A model generated the notes under the pieces. That model saw only the letters and a list, made by a program, of their open reading frames with translations, did no database searches and was not told where the DNA came from. Below, one piece after another: positions 22,655 through 33,300 of a stretch of 64,000 bases of DNA (position 1 is its first letter; every line of letters begins with the position of its first letter). Made by a program: the position numbers and the translations under genes. This DNA is from Tillandsia leiboldiana (Eukaryota; Streptophyta; Magnoliopsida; Poales; Bromeliaceae): contig CM055063.1 of assembly GCA_029204045.2 (NCBI GenBank), positions 40,271,562-40,335,561 on the forward strand. The letters run 5' to 3'.

Positions 22655-22835
22655 TTCTCGAATCCACGATCTGCGCCCAACGCCGAATCCACGGCGTCCA
22701 ACGTCGAATCCACGACGTCCGACCGAATCCACGGTCTTCACCCAATAGCACCCTTCGAATCCACGAACGTGCCTCGCTCCGAATCCACGAGAGCGATTGA
22801 ACCTTGAATCCACAAGGACACGCGAATCCACGCGC
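22655..22835 (-). repeat. Array of eight constant-loop (AATCCA) hairpins, Sire1 3' LTR
   Basis: Eight copies of AATCCA, each flanked by a different pair of complementary arms: TCG, ACGCCG, ACGTCG, GACCG, TTCG, CGCTCCG (one bulged A opposite), CCTTG and CGCG on the left, with their complements on the right. Loops span 22661-22666, 22686-22691, 22707-22712, 22726-22731, 22758-22763, 22782-22787, 22807-22812, 22825-22830. The array lies about 285-465 nt downstream of the TATA box, so it should be in the RNA leader. Sire2 has a related array with other stems. Confidence 0.8.
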
Positions 22836-23112
22836 CGATTTTTGGGGTAAATCGTTGTTTTTGGGTGGTGATGATCCGCCGAATACTTAGATCAAAGATA
22901 GATCGGAAATACCATCTAAGTATTCATTAGTTTGATTCAACTCAAGATGTGAGTATGAAAACCTAGAATCAAACTAATCAATATAGATGAAGAAACATAG
23001 AGTATTCTCTAATGATTTCCTTTCTTCTCTATATGTGGATCTATAGCCGTATAGGATGATATATGAAAATGACGGCTATGTGGATTGACCCTAGAAAGAA
23101 AGACATAGGGTC

Positions 23113-23120
23113 TATTTATA
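23113..23120 (-). promoter_or_regulatory. Sire1 LTR TATA box
   Basis: Minus strand CCTATAAATAGACCC, 66 bp downstream of the nearest GATCCGGATC palindrome. The copy in the 5' LTR is at 32718-32725. Confidence 0.8.
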
Positions 23121-23185
23121 GGTTAGAAACCCTAGGAAGGAGATAAGAATCAAAAACCAACCATTTCTGGAATTTTACGGACGGC

Positions 23186-23468
23186 GATCCGGATCGAGAT
23201 AACTGAGATCCGGATCGTCACAACGAAACAGCCAATTCCAGAAAAACGAAGGTTCGGGATCCGGATCATGTAACGACGATCCGGATCGTTCATACAGTTC
23301 ACCAAACATCAACGTTCGGGATCCGGATTGCGAAGCAAGATCCGGATCGTTCAAGGTAGATGGTAAACTCAACGTTCGGGATCCGGATCAAGAGACTACG
23401 ATCCGGATTGCGACGATGTATGAACGAACCACCTTCGGGATCCGGATCGAACAGCCTGATCCGGATCC
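23186..23468 (-). repeat. GATCCGGATC palindrome array in Sire1 U3
   Basis: Ten units of the 10-bp palindrome, eight perfect, spaced about 20-40 bp apart; every other unit is joined to CCCGAAC on the minus strand. The array lies just upstream of the TATA box and is repeated in the other LTR (32791-33073). Sirevirus LTRs are known for such palindromes; binding proteins are unknown to me. Confidence 0.9.
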
Positions 23469-23695
23469 TGAACATGTCCCAAGTCCAGTTTTTTGATTTT
23501 TATGCAATGAAAGATTCTTCCAAGTGTTTCTACACTACAAGAAGTATTCGGATCACACAAATTCTTTAGTTAAACATACCTGATCCTTTTGAATTCTTCT
23601 TTCTTGAGATTGAGTTAAATGATCCAACTTTCTTCACCTTCAATCTTCAGGACTTGAAACTTTCACGAAACTACGCCAACTCAAATTCCGTAACA

Positions 23696-23709
23696 ATCTC
23701 CCCCTTTGG
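23696..23709 (-). promoter_or_regulatory. Sire1 polypurine tract 1
   Basis: Minus strand CCAAAGGGGGAGAT flush against the 3' LTR. Two more tracts lie at 24386-24402 and 26459-26470. Confidence 0.9.
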
Positions 23710-24560
23710 CGGTTTCGTGACAAAACACAGATCCACTAAAGAAAATTCAAAAAGATATTTTTGTTGCTATCACCATACAACAAAAATTTACAATGGAGAT
23801 CCAAAATACAATACATGAGTTAAACTCCTAAAACAGACTCTAGACTTAGACATCTGTACTCTCTGCAAAAAGAAATCATTCTTGACAAAAGAAATCGTTA
23901 GATACCTCAAGAATTTTGTATTATTCAAAAACCACAAACAGAGATGAAGTTTAAACTCATTTATACTTACCATGACATTTATATTCAGATATGTAAACTG
24001 ATTATAGTTAAAAAAATACCAACATATCTTCTTTGCACGTAAAAACCAAATGTCATGAACATGTTTGTGACAAACTTATATATATATAGATATGTAATTG
24101 ATCAGAGTTAAGAACCAACATATCTTCTATGCAATCAAAAACCAAGTGTCACAAACTTGTTAGTGAACATCAACTTGTTAGTTATATTACATGCCCAAAT
24201 ATTTAGCAAATAGTTAGTCGAGACATGCAACAAATCACAAGATAAAAACCAAAAGTTGAAGTTGAGATCATACTTACCTTGATGTATACAAAATCTTCAT
24301 CATCAAGATTTTCACAATCAATTGTTCAAGTTCCCTTACCTTGATGTTCATTCACATCATCATCATTGTTCAAAGTTCTCAACAACTCTCTCCCCCTTTT
24401 TGTCACAAAACAAAGCCAAAATGTAGTTAAGACTACGAAATGTTAGGAGAGTGAAAAAGTTCCAATAAAACGTAAAACCTGAGAACTAAGCTAAAAGTAA
24501 GTATAAGACTAAATCCTAAAACCAAAATCCTGCACAAAAAGAAGAAAAGGAAGGTGCAGT
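23710..24560 (-). other. Sire1 AT-rich spacer with a second polypurine tract
   Basis: No gene seen. AT-rich sequence between the extra ORF and the 3' LTR, with loosely repeated segments (CAACATATCTTCT near 24021 and 24116). At 24386-24402 the minus strand reads AAAAAGGGGGAGAGAG after TTTTGTGAC, a second polypurine tract of the Sirevirus kind. Confidence 0.7.
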
Positions 24561-25175
24561 TCAGTCGGAGGAGTCGGAGCTGGTACAACTGAGCTTGCTC
24601 AAAATCCCTTTAAGCATTGTCGAAATAGTTGAGCACTTCTTCTTGATCTTCTTCTGTTTAGAGGAAAGTTGCTGAAGTTCCTTTGACATTCTTTCTTGTT
24701 CAGCAGACAGTCTTTGTTGTTCCTGTCGAAGCGATTTCAACACATCAGCGTCTGTAGCCTGTCTCTTCGAGTGTGATGGATGCTGTGTAGATGCAGATGG
24801 AGCATCCGGTCCCGTAACCCATGGATATTCAGTTTGTAGAATTCCAGAGAGTGAGCGAGCTCTGGTGAGAGGCCCACTAGGCTGATTTTCACTCCATTGG
24901 ACAGTCTTCCGTCTCGTATATTGTTTGGTTGTTGAGGTAGATTTCATTAATCTTTTTCCTTTGGTAAATTTCCTGTTTTCCTCATCAATCTTCCGTTGAA
25001 CATCTTTGAAAAATTCGTCCCATTCTTCATCATCATAGTCTGAGCTGTCTTCCTCTGCGTTTTTCGTCTTGTTTTGAGTTGAATCATCTGGTTCCCTTTT
25101 AACAGATGTACTTGTGTGCATCATTGAAACCAGGAGAAGGATTAACCAAGAGAAACTCACTGAATTAAGTGCCAT
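24561..25175 (-). CDS. Sire1 extra ORF after pol (env-like position), 204 aa
   Basis: Non-gag-pol ORF between pol and the 3' LTR, where Sireviruses may carry an env-like gene. The open frame reaches back to 25229 but the first ATG is at 25175; a splice-acceptor-like TTTTCACAG ends at 25206. From the ATG: hydrophobic segment about 10-20 (WLILLLVSMM) that could be a signal peptide or anchor, acidic stretch about 30-55, basic region about 65-90, and a Gln/Lys/Glu-rich coiled coil about 143-180, ending in a Ser/Asp tail. No C-terminal membrane span. It is shorter than the env-like proteins I know of in this group, so it may be a truncated form. Any envelope role is unproven. Confidence 0.7.
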   Translation of the reverse strand: MALNSVSFSWLILLLVSMMHTSTSVKREPDDSTQNKTKNAEEDSSDYDDEEWDEFFKDVQRKIDEENRKFTKGKRLMKSTSTTKQYTRRKTVQWSENQPSGPLTRARSLSGILQTEYPWVTGPDAPSASTQHPSHSKRQATDADVLKSLRQEQQRLSAEQERMSKELQQLSSKQKKIKKKCSTISTMLKGILSKLSCTSSDSSD

Positions 25176-25205
25176 TGAACAAAATGCTTGAGTAAAGAAG
25201 GTGTC

Positions 25206-25585
25206 CTGTGAAAACCAACTCAAGAACACAAAAATTCTTAGTTTTCAAAAATTGAAAAAATTGTACCCAAACAATCATAATCATGTAGTGAGACTAAGAA
25301 TCAAATTAGTTTTGCAGAAGGACTTTTAAAAATAGATCAATTGCATGAATTTCGAAAATCCTTATTATATGCCCTAAAACCGAAATTTTAGAAATTGAAG
25401 CCTAAAAATCCGTTAATCAGGAGAAAACCTAGCATATAATCAAAACTAAACAACCCAGAGTTCTTATTTCAAAAGAAATTTGATCAAAAACCATCCACAA
25501 ACAAAATCAATCCAAGAATTTCGTACGTTTGAGGAGGAAAAGAGAAAAACGGTGAAAAACCGAGATTTTGATCAATAAAACTTAC
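25206..25585 (-). other. Predicted leader intron before the extra ORF
   Basis: Prediction. Donor AA|GTAAGT at 25585 and acceptor TTTTCACAG at 25206 enclose 380 nt of T-rich sequence (minus strand). The presumed exon from about 25675 to 25586 has no ATG, and after splicing the first ATG is that of the extra ORF at 25175; the intron itself contains ATGs. Confidence 0.5.
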
Positions 25586-25703
25586 TTGGAACAGAAGAAC
25601 TTGAGTTAGAAAGCTTCCAAGGAGGATGAAATCTAGAGAGAGAGGCTCTGGAAACTTCGGAACAAAAGATTGGAGTAAAGAAATCAAAAACCCCTTTCGT
25701 TCC

Positions 25704-25870
25704 TTATAAAACCTAGCCGCGATCCGGATCAGTTCATAACTGCGATCCGGATCGGCTACCCGCAGTAAGAAACTGCGTTCGGGATCCGGATCGGCAGATA
25801 CAATCCGGATCGTCAGCCCGCAGAAGAATTTCTGCGTTCGGGATCCGGATCATCTACCCCGATCCGGATC
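25704..25870 (-). promoter_or_regulatory. Internal LTR-like promoter of Sire1
   Basis: Six GATCCGGATC-like units (25721-25870; five perfect) lie just upstream of TTTTATAA (25704-25711) on the minus strand. Some units continue into CCCGAACG exactly as in the LTR U3. Downstream come a CT-rich leader without ATG, the predicted intron and the extra ORF. The arrangement copies the LTR promoter inside the element. Activity is inferred. Confidence 0.6.
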
Positions 25871-26812
25871 GGCCCCAACTTTTTCTTTAGAAAATTTCAG
25901 AGAAATTCAGGAAAATCCAGAAAAAGATTGTAAGCACAAATGTGTATCAACTTTAAACAAAAATCATCGTTTCATACAACAAGAATTAGATTATGCCAAA
26001 TCTATCAATAATATCCAAAAATGAAACGAAAATTTACAAAAATTAAATCCCTTAAAGTTGAACACCTTCAATCACATCTAATTTGATCTTATGTGTAATG
26101 CCTTTATCAAATCATCAATTCAGTAAAGAAAATGAAATACAAAGATCAATAGATGTTTGAAATCCCAAATATGGTAGATAATATTTCTAGACAATCTGTT
26201 GAAGAGAGTGGCTCTTTGAGCATCTTTCTTTAAAATCCCACCTTATACCAACCTTGAAATTTGACAGAGTCAAGTATTTCAACATGCATTTTACTTAATC
26301 AAAAATTTGAACAACCATGCTTGGTATACATGTGGTAGCTGCACACAATACTCGGACGACCGAGGTGGTAGCTATTTCCTCCATGTGGTGGTAGTTTTCA
26401 CACTCCTCATTGGGATGTAACTCTTTCCACATCTTTTGAGCATTTTACATTATCTTTGACTCCCCCTCAATTGGCTATCAATTATTTAAGATATAAAGTA
26501 TTCAACCAAAAATTGATCTCGATTTCATACTCGACTAAACAGTCAAATAAGATAATGACTATACCAAGAGATCATAGAGAGAGAGAAATTGACTTTGATC
26601 ACTTTAGAAGATGATTTAATTAACATAAATGATCATTGCAACAGTGAAATATTATGATGGCAAAAGCATAATAAATTTCTAAATGTGCGAAAAGATGCAA
26701 TTAAAGTCAATTATGATCTATGCTCAATTAATGTCCTATGTACAAACATAGATAAAGAACAAAACAAAAACAAATACAAAACCTATCCTAAGCAAAGATT
26801 TCAAAAAGAAGA
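25871..26812 (-). other. Sire1 spacer after pol, third polypurine tract
   Basis: No gene seen. AT-rich spacer between the pol stop and the internal promoter. At 26459-26470 the minus strand reads TTGAGGGGGAGT, the classic copia polypurine tract, about 350 nt past pol. That is where the 3' LTR would begin in a copia element without the extra region, which suggests the region was added later. Confidence 0.6.
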
Positions 26813-29800
26813 TTATTTCAAGGAAAGCATCCCAATTGCTTTTCGTAAATGAATAAAACGTTTTTGATCCAAAGGTTTTGTTAAAATGTCAGCTAATTGA
26901 TCCTCAGTTGAAATATATGAAAGTTGAAGAGTATTTGATTCAACTAGCTCTCTAAGAAAATGATATCTAAGTTCAATATGTTTTGTTCTAGAGTGCAACA
27001 CAGGGTTTTTAGAAATGTTAATTGCACTTGTGTTGTCACAAAGAATTGTTACCGAAGATGCTGAAATGCGGAAGTCACTCAATACGCTTTTCATCCAAAT
27101 GAGTTGAGTTGAGCAACTTCCAGCTGAAATGTATTCCGCTTCGGCAGTCGAGAGTGCTATGCAATTCTGCTTTTTACTGTGCCATGCAACAAGGCAATGG
27201 CCAAGATAGAAGCATGCACCACTCGTGCTTTTCCGATCATCCACTGATCCTGCCCAATCGGCATCTGAGTATCCAACAATATCCAAACTTGTTCCCATAG
27301 GATACCAAATTCCGAAATTAATTGATCCTTTGATATACCGGATGATCCGTTTCACCGCTTTCAGGTGAACCTCCTTTGGTGCTGATTGATATCTCGCGCA
27401 AATCCCAACACTAAAGGATATATCCGGGCGACTAGCCGTGAGGTAAAGTAGACTTCCAATCATACTTCTATACAGTTTCTCGTCTACATTCTCACTATGT
27501 GATTCACTTCCAAGTCCCTTGTGGCTAGTTCCCATTGGAGTTGGAAAATCTTTACAATTTTCTAGATCAAACTTTTTGACCAACTCCACTGCATACTTGG
27601 ATTGACTCAAGTGAATACCTTCATCATTTTGTTTAATTTGCAATCCAAGGAAATAAGACAGTTCGCCCATCATGGACATCTCAAATTCGCTTTCCATGGT
27701 CTCCGCGAATTTAGAAGCATCATTATCTTTTGTTGCACCAAATACAATGTCATCGACATAGATTTGTGCTACAATGAAATTATTTTGATAATGCTTCACA
27801 AAGAGAGTCCTGTCAGCTCCCCCTCGAGTATAGCCCTTCTCCAAAAGGTGCTTTGTTAACCTTTCGTACCATGCTCGCGGTGCTTGTTTCAGACCGTAAA
27901 GAGCCTTTTTCAAACGAAAAACATGGTTAGGTTGTTTATGATCTACAAAACCTTTCGGTTGAGCTACATAAACTTCCTCATTTAAAAACCCATTTAGAAA
28001 AGCGCTCTTGACGTCCATTTGAAATAATTTGATTTTAAAATGACAAGCAATAGCAAACAATATACGAATGGACTCGAGTCTAGCTACAGGGGCGAAAGTT
28101 TCGTCAAAGTCTATACCTTCTACTTGAGAGTAGCCTTGAGCAACTAGTCGTGCCTTGTTCCTGATGATAGTACCATCTTCATCTTTCTTGTTCTTGAAGA
28201 TCCATTTGGTACCTATCACATTATGTTGCTTTGGAGGCTTCGTTAATTCCCAGACTTTGTTTCGCTCAAATTGATGGAGCTCTTCCTGCATTGCTTTAAT
28301 CCAGTAGTCATCCTGAAGAGCTTCATCTATTGTCTTTGGTTCGATTAAAGATACGTAGCAAGCAAATCCGCAAACCAACTGCCTTCGAGTTCTAACTCCT
28401 TCTTGTGGATCTCCAATGATGTTCGATTCCGGATGATCCTTGGAGATTCGTAGCGTTTGTTGAAACGGAGTACTCGGAGGTACACGAGATGATTCCTGCA
28501 CATCAGATAAACTAGAAGAACCATTAGATGCATCATTAATATTGGAAGTGTTATTATGAGAAGATGCACTAGCAGGAGAATCATCATCTAGAGAGATATC
28601 GAGGGTAGATTTTTCAGATTCAAAATGAGAAGCTTCATCTACTTTAACATTTATAGATTCTACGATCGTCTTAGATTCAATGTTAAATACTCGATATGCT
28701 CTGCTATTCGTAGAATAACCCAAAAAGATCCCTTCATCACTTCGAGAGTCGAACTTTCCAAGATTTTCACGGTCACGTAAGATGTAACATCGACTCCCGA
28801 AGATACGAAAGTACTTGATGTCCGGTTTTCTACTAAACCACAGCTCATATGGTGTATTCAAGGTTCCTCGGCGCAAATACACTCTGTTAATGACATAGAC
28901 AGCGGTGTTCACAGCTTCAGCCCAAAAATGTAGCGGTAATTTCCGGCTATGAAGCATCACACGCGCCATCTCTTGAACAACCCTGTTTTTGCGCTCAACA
29001 ACACCATTCTGCTGAGGTGTATAGGGTGCCGAGAATTCATGTTTAATGCCATTTGAAGTACAAAAGTCAATGAATTTTGAATTTATGAATTCTCCACCCT
29101 ATCACTTCTAACACGAATGATCTTTTCATTCTTTTCAATCATAATACGATGGCAAATCTCATGAAAAGAGTCAAACGTATCAGCTTTCTCTCTCAAAAAT
29201 GCTACCCAAGAAAACCGAGAGAAATCATCAACCAATAAAAAGATGTACCATTTACCTCCCAAAGATGGTTGACGGGTCGGCCCCATTAAGTCCATGTGCA
29301 AAAGTTCCAAGGGCCGTTTTGTACCAACGTGGTTCAAGTTCTTGTGTGCAGTCCTAGACTGTTTTCCCTTTTGGCAACCACCACACACAACGTTTTGTTT
29401 AAATAAAAGCTTTGGAATCCCCTTGACCACGTCCTTGTTTGAAATTCTAGTAAGTTCCTTACAATTTAAGTGACCTAGCCTTTCGTGCCAAAGAGTTTCA
29501 TTATTCAAAGCGGCTAAGTTACAATTTTCAGAAAATTTGTTAGGAACAACATAACAATTGTTTTCAGATCTAACCCCTTTTAGAAAGAAAGCATGGTCCT
29601 TATCAGTTACAACGCATTCAACCGATGAAAAGTTAACTGAAAAACCATTGTCGCAAAGTTGACTTATGCTTATGAGGTTAGTCTTAAGGCCATCAACAAA
29701 TAAGACGTTTTTCAAAATCGGGCCATCTGGAATAGCTACCGTCCCTTTTCCAACAATTTTGGAAGATCGACCGTCTCCGAAAACAACGTGTCCTCCGGAG

Positions 29801-31929
29801 ATTTTCTCAAGATTTTGAAAACTATTTTTGTCACCGGTCATGTGACGGGAACACCCGCTATCCAGATACCAAGACGAGCTATCATATGCATGCAAGGAAA
29901 TATTGGAAACAAGACAAGGGAAAATTTCACCTTTGCGCACCCAAACCTTTTTGGAGTGCGTCTGTAACGGTCGTGAAGTTTTGTGCCTAGGTGAAAGCGT
30001 CTTGTTAAAACGATTGTTGCTCCTTGATGAAGTCGTCTTGCGCGGTGAACTACCAAGTCTCTTTTCATTTGAAAAATTTTGCTTTGATTTCCGGAAAGGA
30101 GCCTTTTTGGTAGTTGATGCAAGAGGTGCTTGAGATGAGCGTTCGACTCCCGTCTTGCAATATCTTCTTATGTGCCCTGAAACACCACAACGAAAACATA
30201 CCTTAGATCTTGACGATCCCAAAGAGGATGAAGTAGGTTTGTTGTCATTGTTTGTCTTGAATTCCGGTGTCGGAGGAGGAGATACCGACTGAGGCACAAA
30301 AACTGTCTCACTCGAACTTGGACTGTTTTCAGTTTGAGTGTATCCGAGGCCGAACCTATTTGATTGACCAAGACCAAGAAGTCTATCCAACTTACTCCTT
30401 CCTGAAGAGAATCGCTGTAAGTCATTCTTGAGTTGGAAAATGGTCTTTGTCATTTCCAGGTTATCCTGTCGAGCCTCGTTGTAGAGCTTTGAAAAGTGAT
30501 TCGCGTTATCCACCAGATTTGTATGTTCCTTTTCAAGTTGCTCATTGGACTCTTGAAGGGAAGCATTTTCTTTTATCAGGTTTTCCCTTTCCACTTCAAG
30601 AGCGTTTGAGAGAGAAGTCGCTCTTTTTGCTTCTTCTTCGAGATCATGCAATCTCCCTCTCAAACTCTTGTTTTGCTTAGCCACTTTCTTTGAGTCCCTC
30701 AAAAGTCTGTGGTAGGCTAGAGCAAACTCTTCACCTTCCGAATCATCCGATTCATTGTCCATTGCATTCTTTTCAACAGTGGAGTTGGACAATGATTCAG
30801 ACGTACTTGCCATAAAGCACATGAATGGTGAAGATGTGGACGCGTGGAATGCCGTGGAGCTCTTTTCTTCATCACTTGAAGACGACTCATTTGACGTTGA
30901 GTTGTCATCCCAAGTGACGACTTGCATCGCCTTCTTCTTTGCCGGATACTTGTTAGGACACTCCGTTGCAATGTGGCCGTAGCCTCGACATTTGAAGCAT
31001 TGCAGTTGTCCTTCTGAACTTTTCTTATCCTTTGAGAAGTTCTCCTGCTTTCTTGACTTGTGACTTGGAGTACCCTTGCCTTTGTTCCACTTTCTGAAGG
31101 ATGGAGATTTGCTTGAATTACCCCTTCGAAAGTTGCGGCGAAAATTCCTTGTCAAGAGAGCGAGCTGCTTCTCAAATTCCTCCATAGAAAGGTTCTCGTC
31201 ATCGTCCGAGGAGGATGTATCCGCGTCTTCTTCCTTAGTTGTTTTCAACGCATAACCTGAAGACTTAGAAGTGGATGCTTTTCCAGAAGAATTGTTAGTA
31301 TTAAAAGTCATTTCATATGTTTGTAATGAACCAACTAATTCTTCTACACGTATTTCGTCCGGGTGTTTAATAGTTTCAATGGCAGTAACCTTTGGGCGAA
31401 ATCGTTCAGGAAGAGTTCTTAAGATTTTTCTTACAATCTTAAATTCTGGAATCTTCTCTCCCAGATTAGCACATGAGTTTACGATGTCTTGCAATCGTGT
31501 ATAGTAGTCCGTGAAAGATTCATTTTCTGCCATCAAAATAGAGTCAAACTTGCTCGTAAGCATTTGCAGTTTCTGAATCTTCACGAGGTTAGTTCCCTCA
31601 TGTGTAACCTGGAGAACATCCCAGATTTCTTTCGCAGTCTCACATGCCGAGACGCGAGAGAATTCAGTTTGAGATAAGGCATTAAAAATAGCATTAATTC
31701 CCTTGCCATTGTAAGAAGATAACTCAAACTCTTCCTTGGTCCATTTCGACCTAGGTTTTAAGGTGTGAACATCAGAGATAAGTTCAGTTGGATTAGTCCA
31801 TCCTGATTCAATTGAATGCCACACCCTTTCGTCGATGGAAGATAAAAAGGCTTTCATCCGTACTTTCCAGTACGCATAATTTGTTCCATCAAAGAAAGGG
31901 GGTCGATTGATGTTTCCACCTTCAACCAT
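26813..31929 (-). pseudogene. gag-pol: Sire1 gag-pol polyprotein, single-base frameshift in integrase
   Basis: Starts at the ATG at 31929, 20 nt after the primer site. First frame (to 29083, 948 codons): gag domain 1-210, zinc knuckle CFKCRGYGHIATEC at 311-324, coiled coil about 405-505, second knuckle CFRCGVSGHIRRYC at 578-591, protease DSGCSRHM at 690-697, integrase zinc site 815-853 and first catalytic Asp near 879. Near 29097 one G is missing just after VRSDR, so the frame ends at ENS. The next frame (open from upstream of the ATG at 28969) carries the rest of integrase, RT with YVDD, RNase H with AEAEY, and ends LSLK at 26813. No other break seen. It cannot make full pol without frameshifting, although the insertion is young. 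Confidence 0.93.
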
Positions 31930-31948
31930 TGTTCACAACCCTATTCCC

Positions 31949-31960
31949 GCTCTGATACCA
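31949..31960 (-). promoter_or_regulatory. Sire1 primer binding site (tRNA-iMet)
   Basis: TGGTATCAGAGC on the minus strand, two bases from the LTR edge at 31963. Confidence 0.95.
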
Positions 31961-31962
31961 CT

Positions 31963-33300
31963 TGTTGGGTCGTATATAATACGGATCTAAATAGGGGAAG
32001 AAACACCTAGAGGGGGGTGAATAGGTGTAAACGTATAAACACTCAAAAATCGTTGCGATAAAAACCCAATGCGGAAATGAAAATAACTCGCAAGATTTTT
32101 ACGTGGAAAACTCCATCACCGGAGTAAAAAACCACGGGACCGATAACACGGCAGAAATCCACTAGAATTAAAACACGTACAAGGTGATTTACCGTACACA
32201 CTTACGACTCAACCTTTTCCATACGCTCCTAGAGGATCTTCTCCGCTCGCTCCAGACGCTTCTCGAATCCACGATCTGCGCCCAACGCCGAATCCACGGC
32301 GTCCAACGTCAAATCCACGACGTCCGACCGAATCCACGGTCTTCACCCAATAGCACCCTTCGAATCCACGAACGTGCCTCGCTCCGAATCCACGAGAGCG
32401 ATTGAACCTTGAATCCACAAGGACACGCGAATCCACGCGCCGATTTTTGGGGTAAATCGTTGTTTTTGGGTGGTGATGATCCGCCGAATACTTAGATCAA
32501 AGATAGATCGGAAATACCATCTAAGTATTCATTAGTTTGATTCAACTCAAGATGTGAGTATGAAAACCTAGAATCAAACTAATCAATATAGATGAAGAAA
32601 CATAGAGTATTCTCTAATGATTTCCTTTCTTCTCTATATGTGGATCTATAGCCGTATAGGATGATATATGAAAATGACGGCTATGTGGATTGACCCTAGA
32701 AAGAAAGACATAGGGTCTATTTATAGGTTAGAAACCCTAGGAAGGAGATAAGAATCAAAAACCAACCATTTCTGGAATTTTACGGACGGCGATCCGGATC
32801 GAGATAACTGAGATCCGGATCGTCACAACGAAACAGCCAATTCCAGAAAAACGAAGGTTCGGGATCCGGATCATGTAACGACGATCCGGATCGTTCATAC
32901 AGTTCACCAAACATCAACGTTCGGGATCCGGATTGCGAAGCAAGATCCGGATCGTTCAAGGTAGATGGTAAACTCAACGTTCGGGATCCGGATCAAGAGA
33001 CTACGATCCGGATTGCGACGATGTATGAACGAACCACCTTCGGGATCCGGATCGAACAGCCTGATCCGGATCCTGAACATGTCCCAAGTCCAGTTTTTTG
33101 ATTTTTATGCAATGAAAGATTCTTCCAAGTGTTTCTACACTACAAGAAGTATTCGGATCACACAAATTCTTTAGTTAAACATACCTGATCCTTTTGAATT
33201 CTTCTTTCTTGAGATTGAGTTAAATGATCCAACTTTCTTCACCTTCAATCTTCAGGACTTGAAACTTTCACGAAACTACGCCAACTCAAATTCCGTAACA
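31963..33300 (-). repeat. Sire1 5' LTR
   Basis: 1338 bp, identical to the 3' LTR except one base at 32310, which changes the closing pair of the third hairpin of the AATCCA array (32260-32440). TATA box at 32718-32725; palindrome array 32791-33073. The right edge meets CCGTG, the target duplication. Confidence 0.97.

Larger units (their letters stand above)
22358..23695 (-). repeat. Sire1 3' LTR
   Basis: TG...CA ends; minus strand opens TGTTACGG and closes CCAACA. U3 holds ten GATCCGGATC-like units (23186-23468), TATA box at 23113-23120, and the transcribed part holds the constant-loop hairpin array (22655-22835). Confidence 0.97.
22358..33300 (-). mobile_element. Sire1: Ty1/copia Sirevirus, complete, minus strand, very young
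   Basis: 10,943 bp with 1338-bp LTRs (22358-23695, 31963-33300) and target duplication CCGTG on both sides, inserted in a Tekay LTR. On the minus strand: LTR, primer site, gag with two zinc knuckles and a coiled coil, copia protease, integrase, RT, RNase H, about 1.6 kb of spacer, an extra ORF, polypurine tract, LTR. Integrase before RT marks Ty1/copia; the large coiled-coil gag, several polypurine tracts and an ORF after pol mark the Sirevirus lineage. The LTRs differ at one base that I can find (22705 G, 32310 A in plus-strand terms), so insertion is very recent. Confidence 0.95.

Noticed and set aside
22655..22835. TTCGAATCCA repeats as tRNA T-arms or internal Pol III B boxes
   Set aside because: Only one Sire1 unit and one Sire2 unit have TTCGAATCC; the stems vary freely and no acceptor or anticodon arms are present.
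23360..23569. 65-95-codon ORFs in Sire1 and Tekay LTRs present in two copies (e.g. 22579, 23360, 33508, 41866)
   Set aside because: Duplicated only as parts of LTRs; no domains and no independent conservation.
25175..25229. Upstream start of the Sire1 extra ORF at 25229
   Set aside because: That codon is GTG and lies in the predicted intron; the first ATG is at 25175.
30168..30425. Short ORFs overlapping Sire1 gag on either strand
   Set aside because: Shadows of the long gag-protease-integrase frame.
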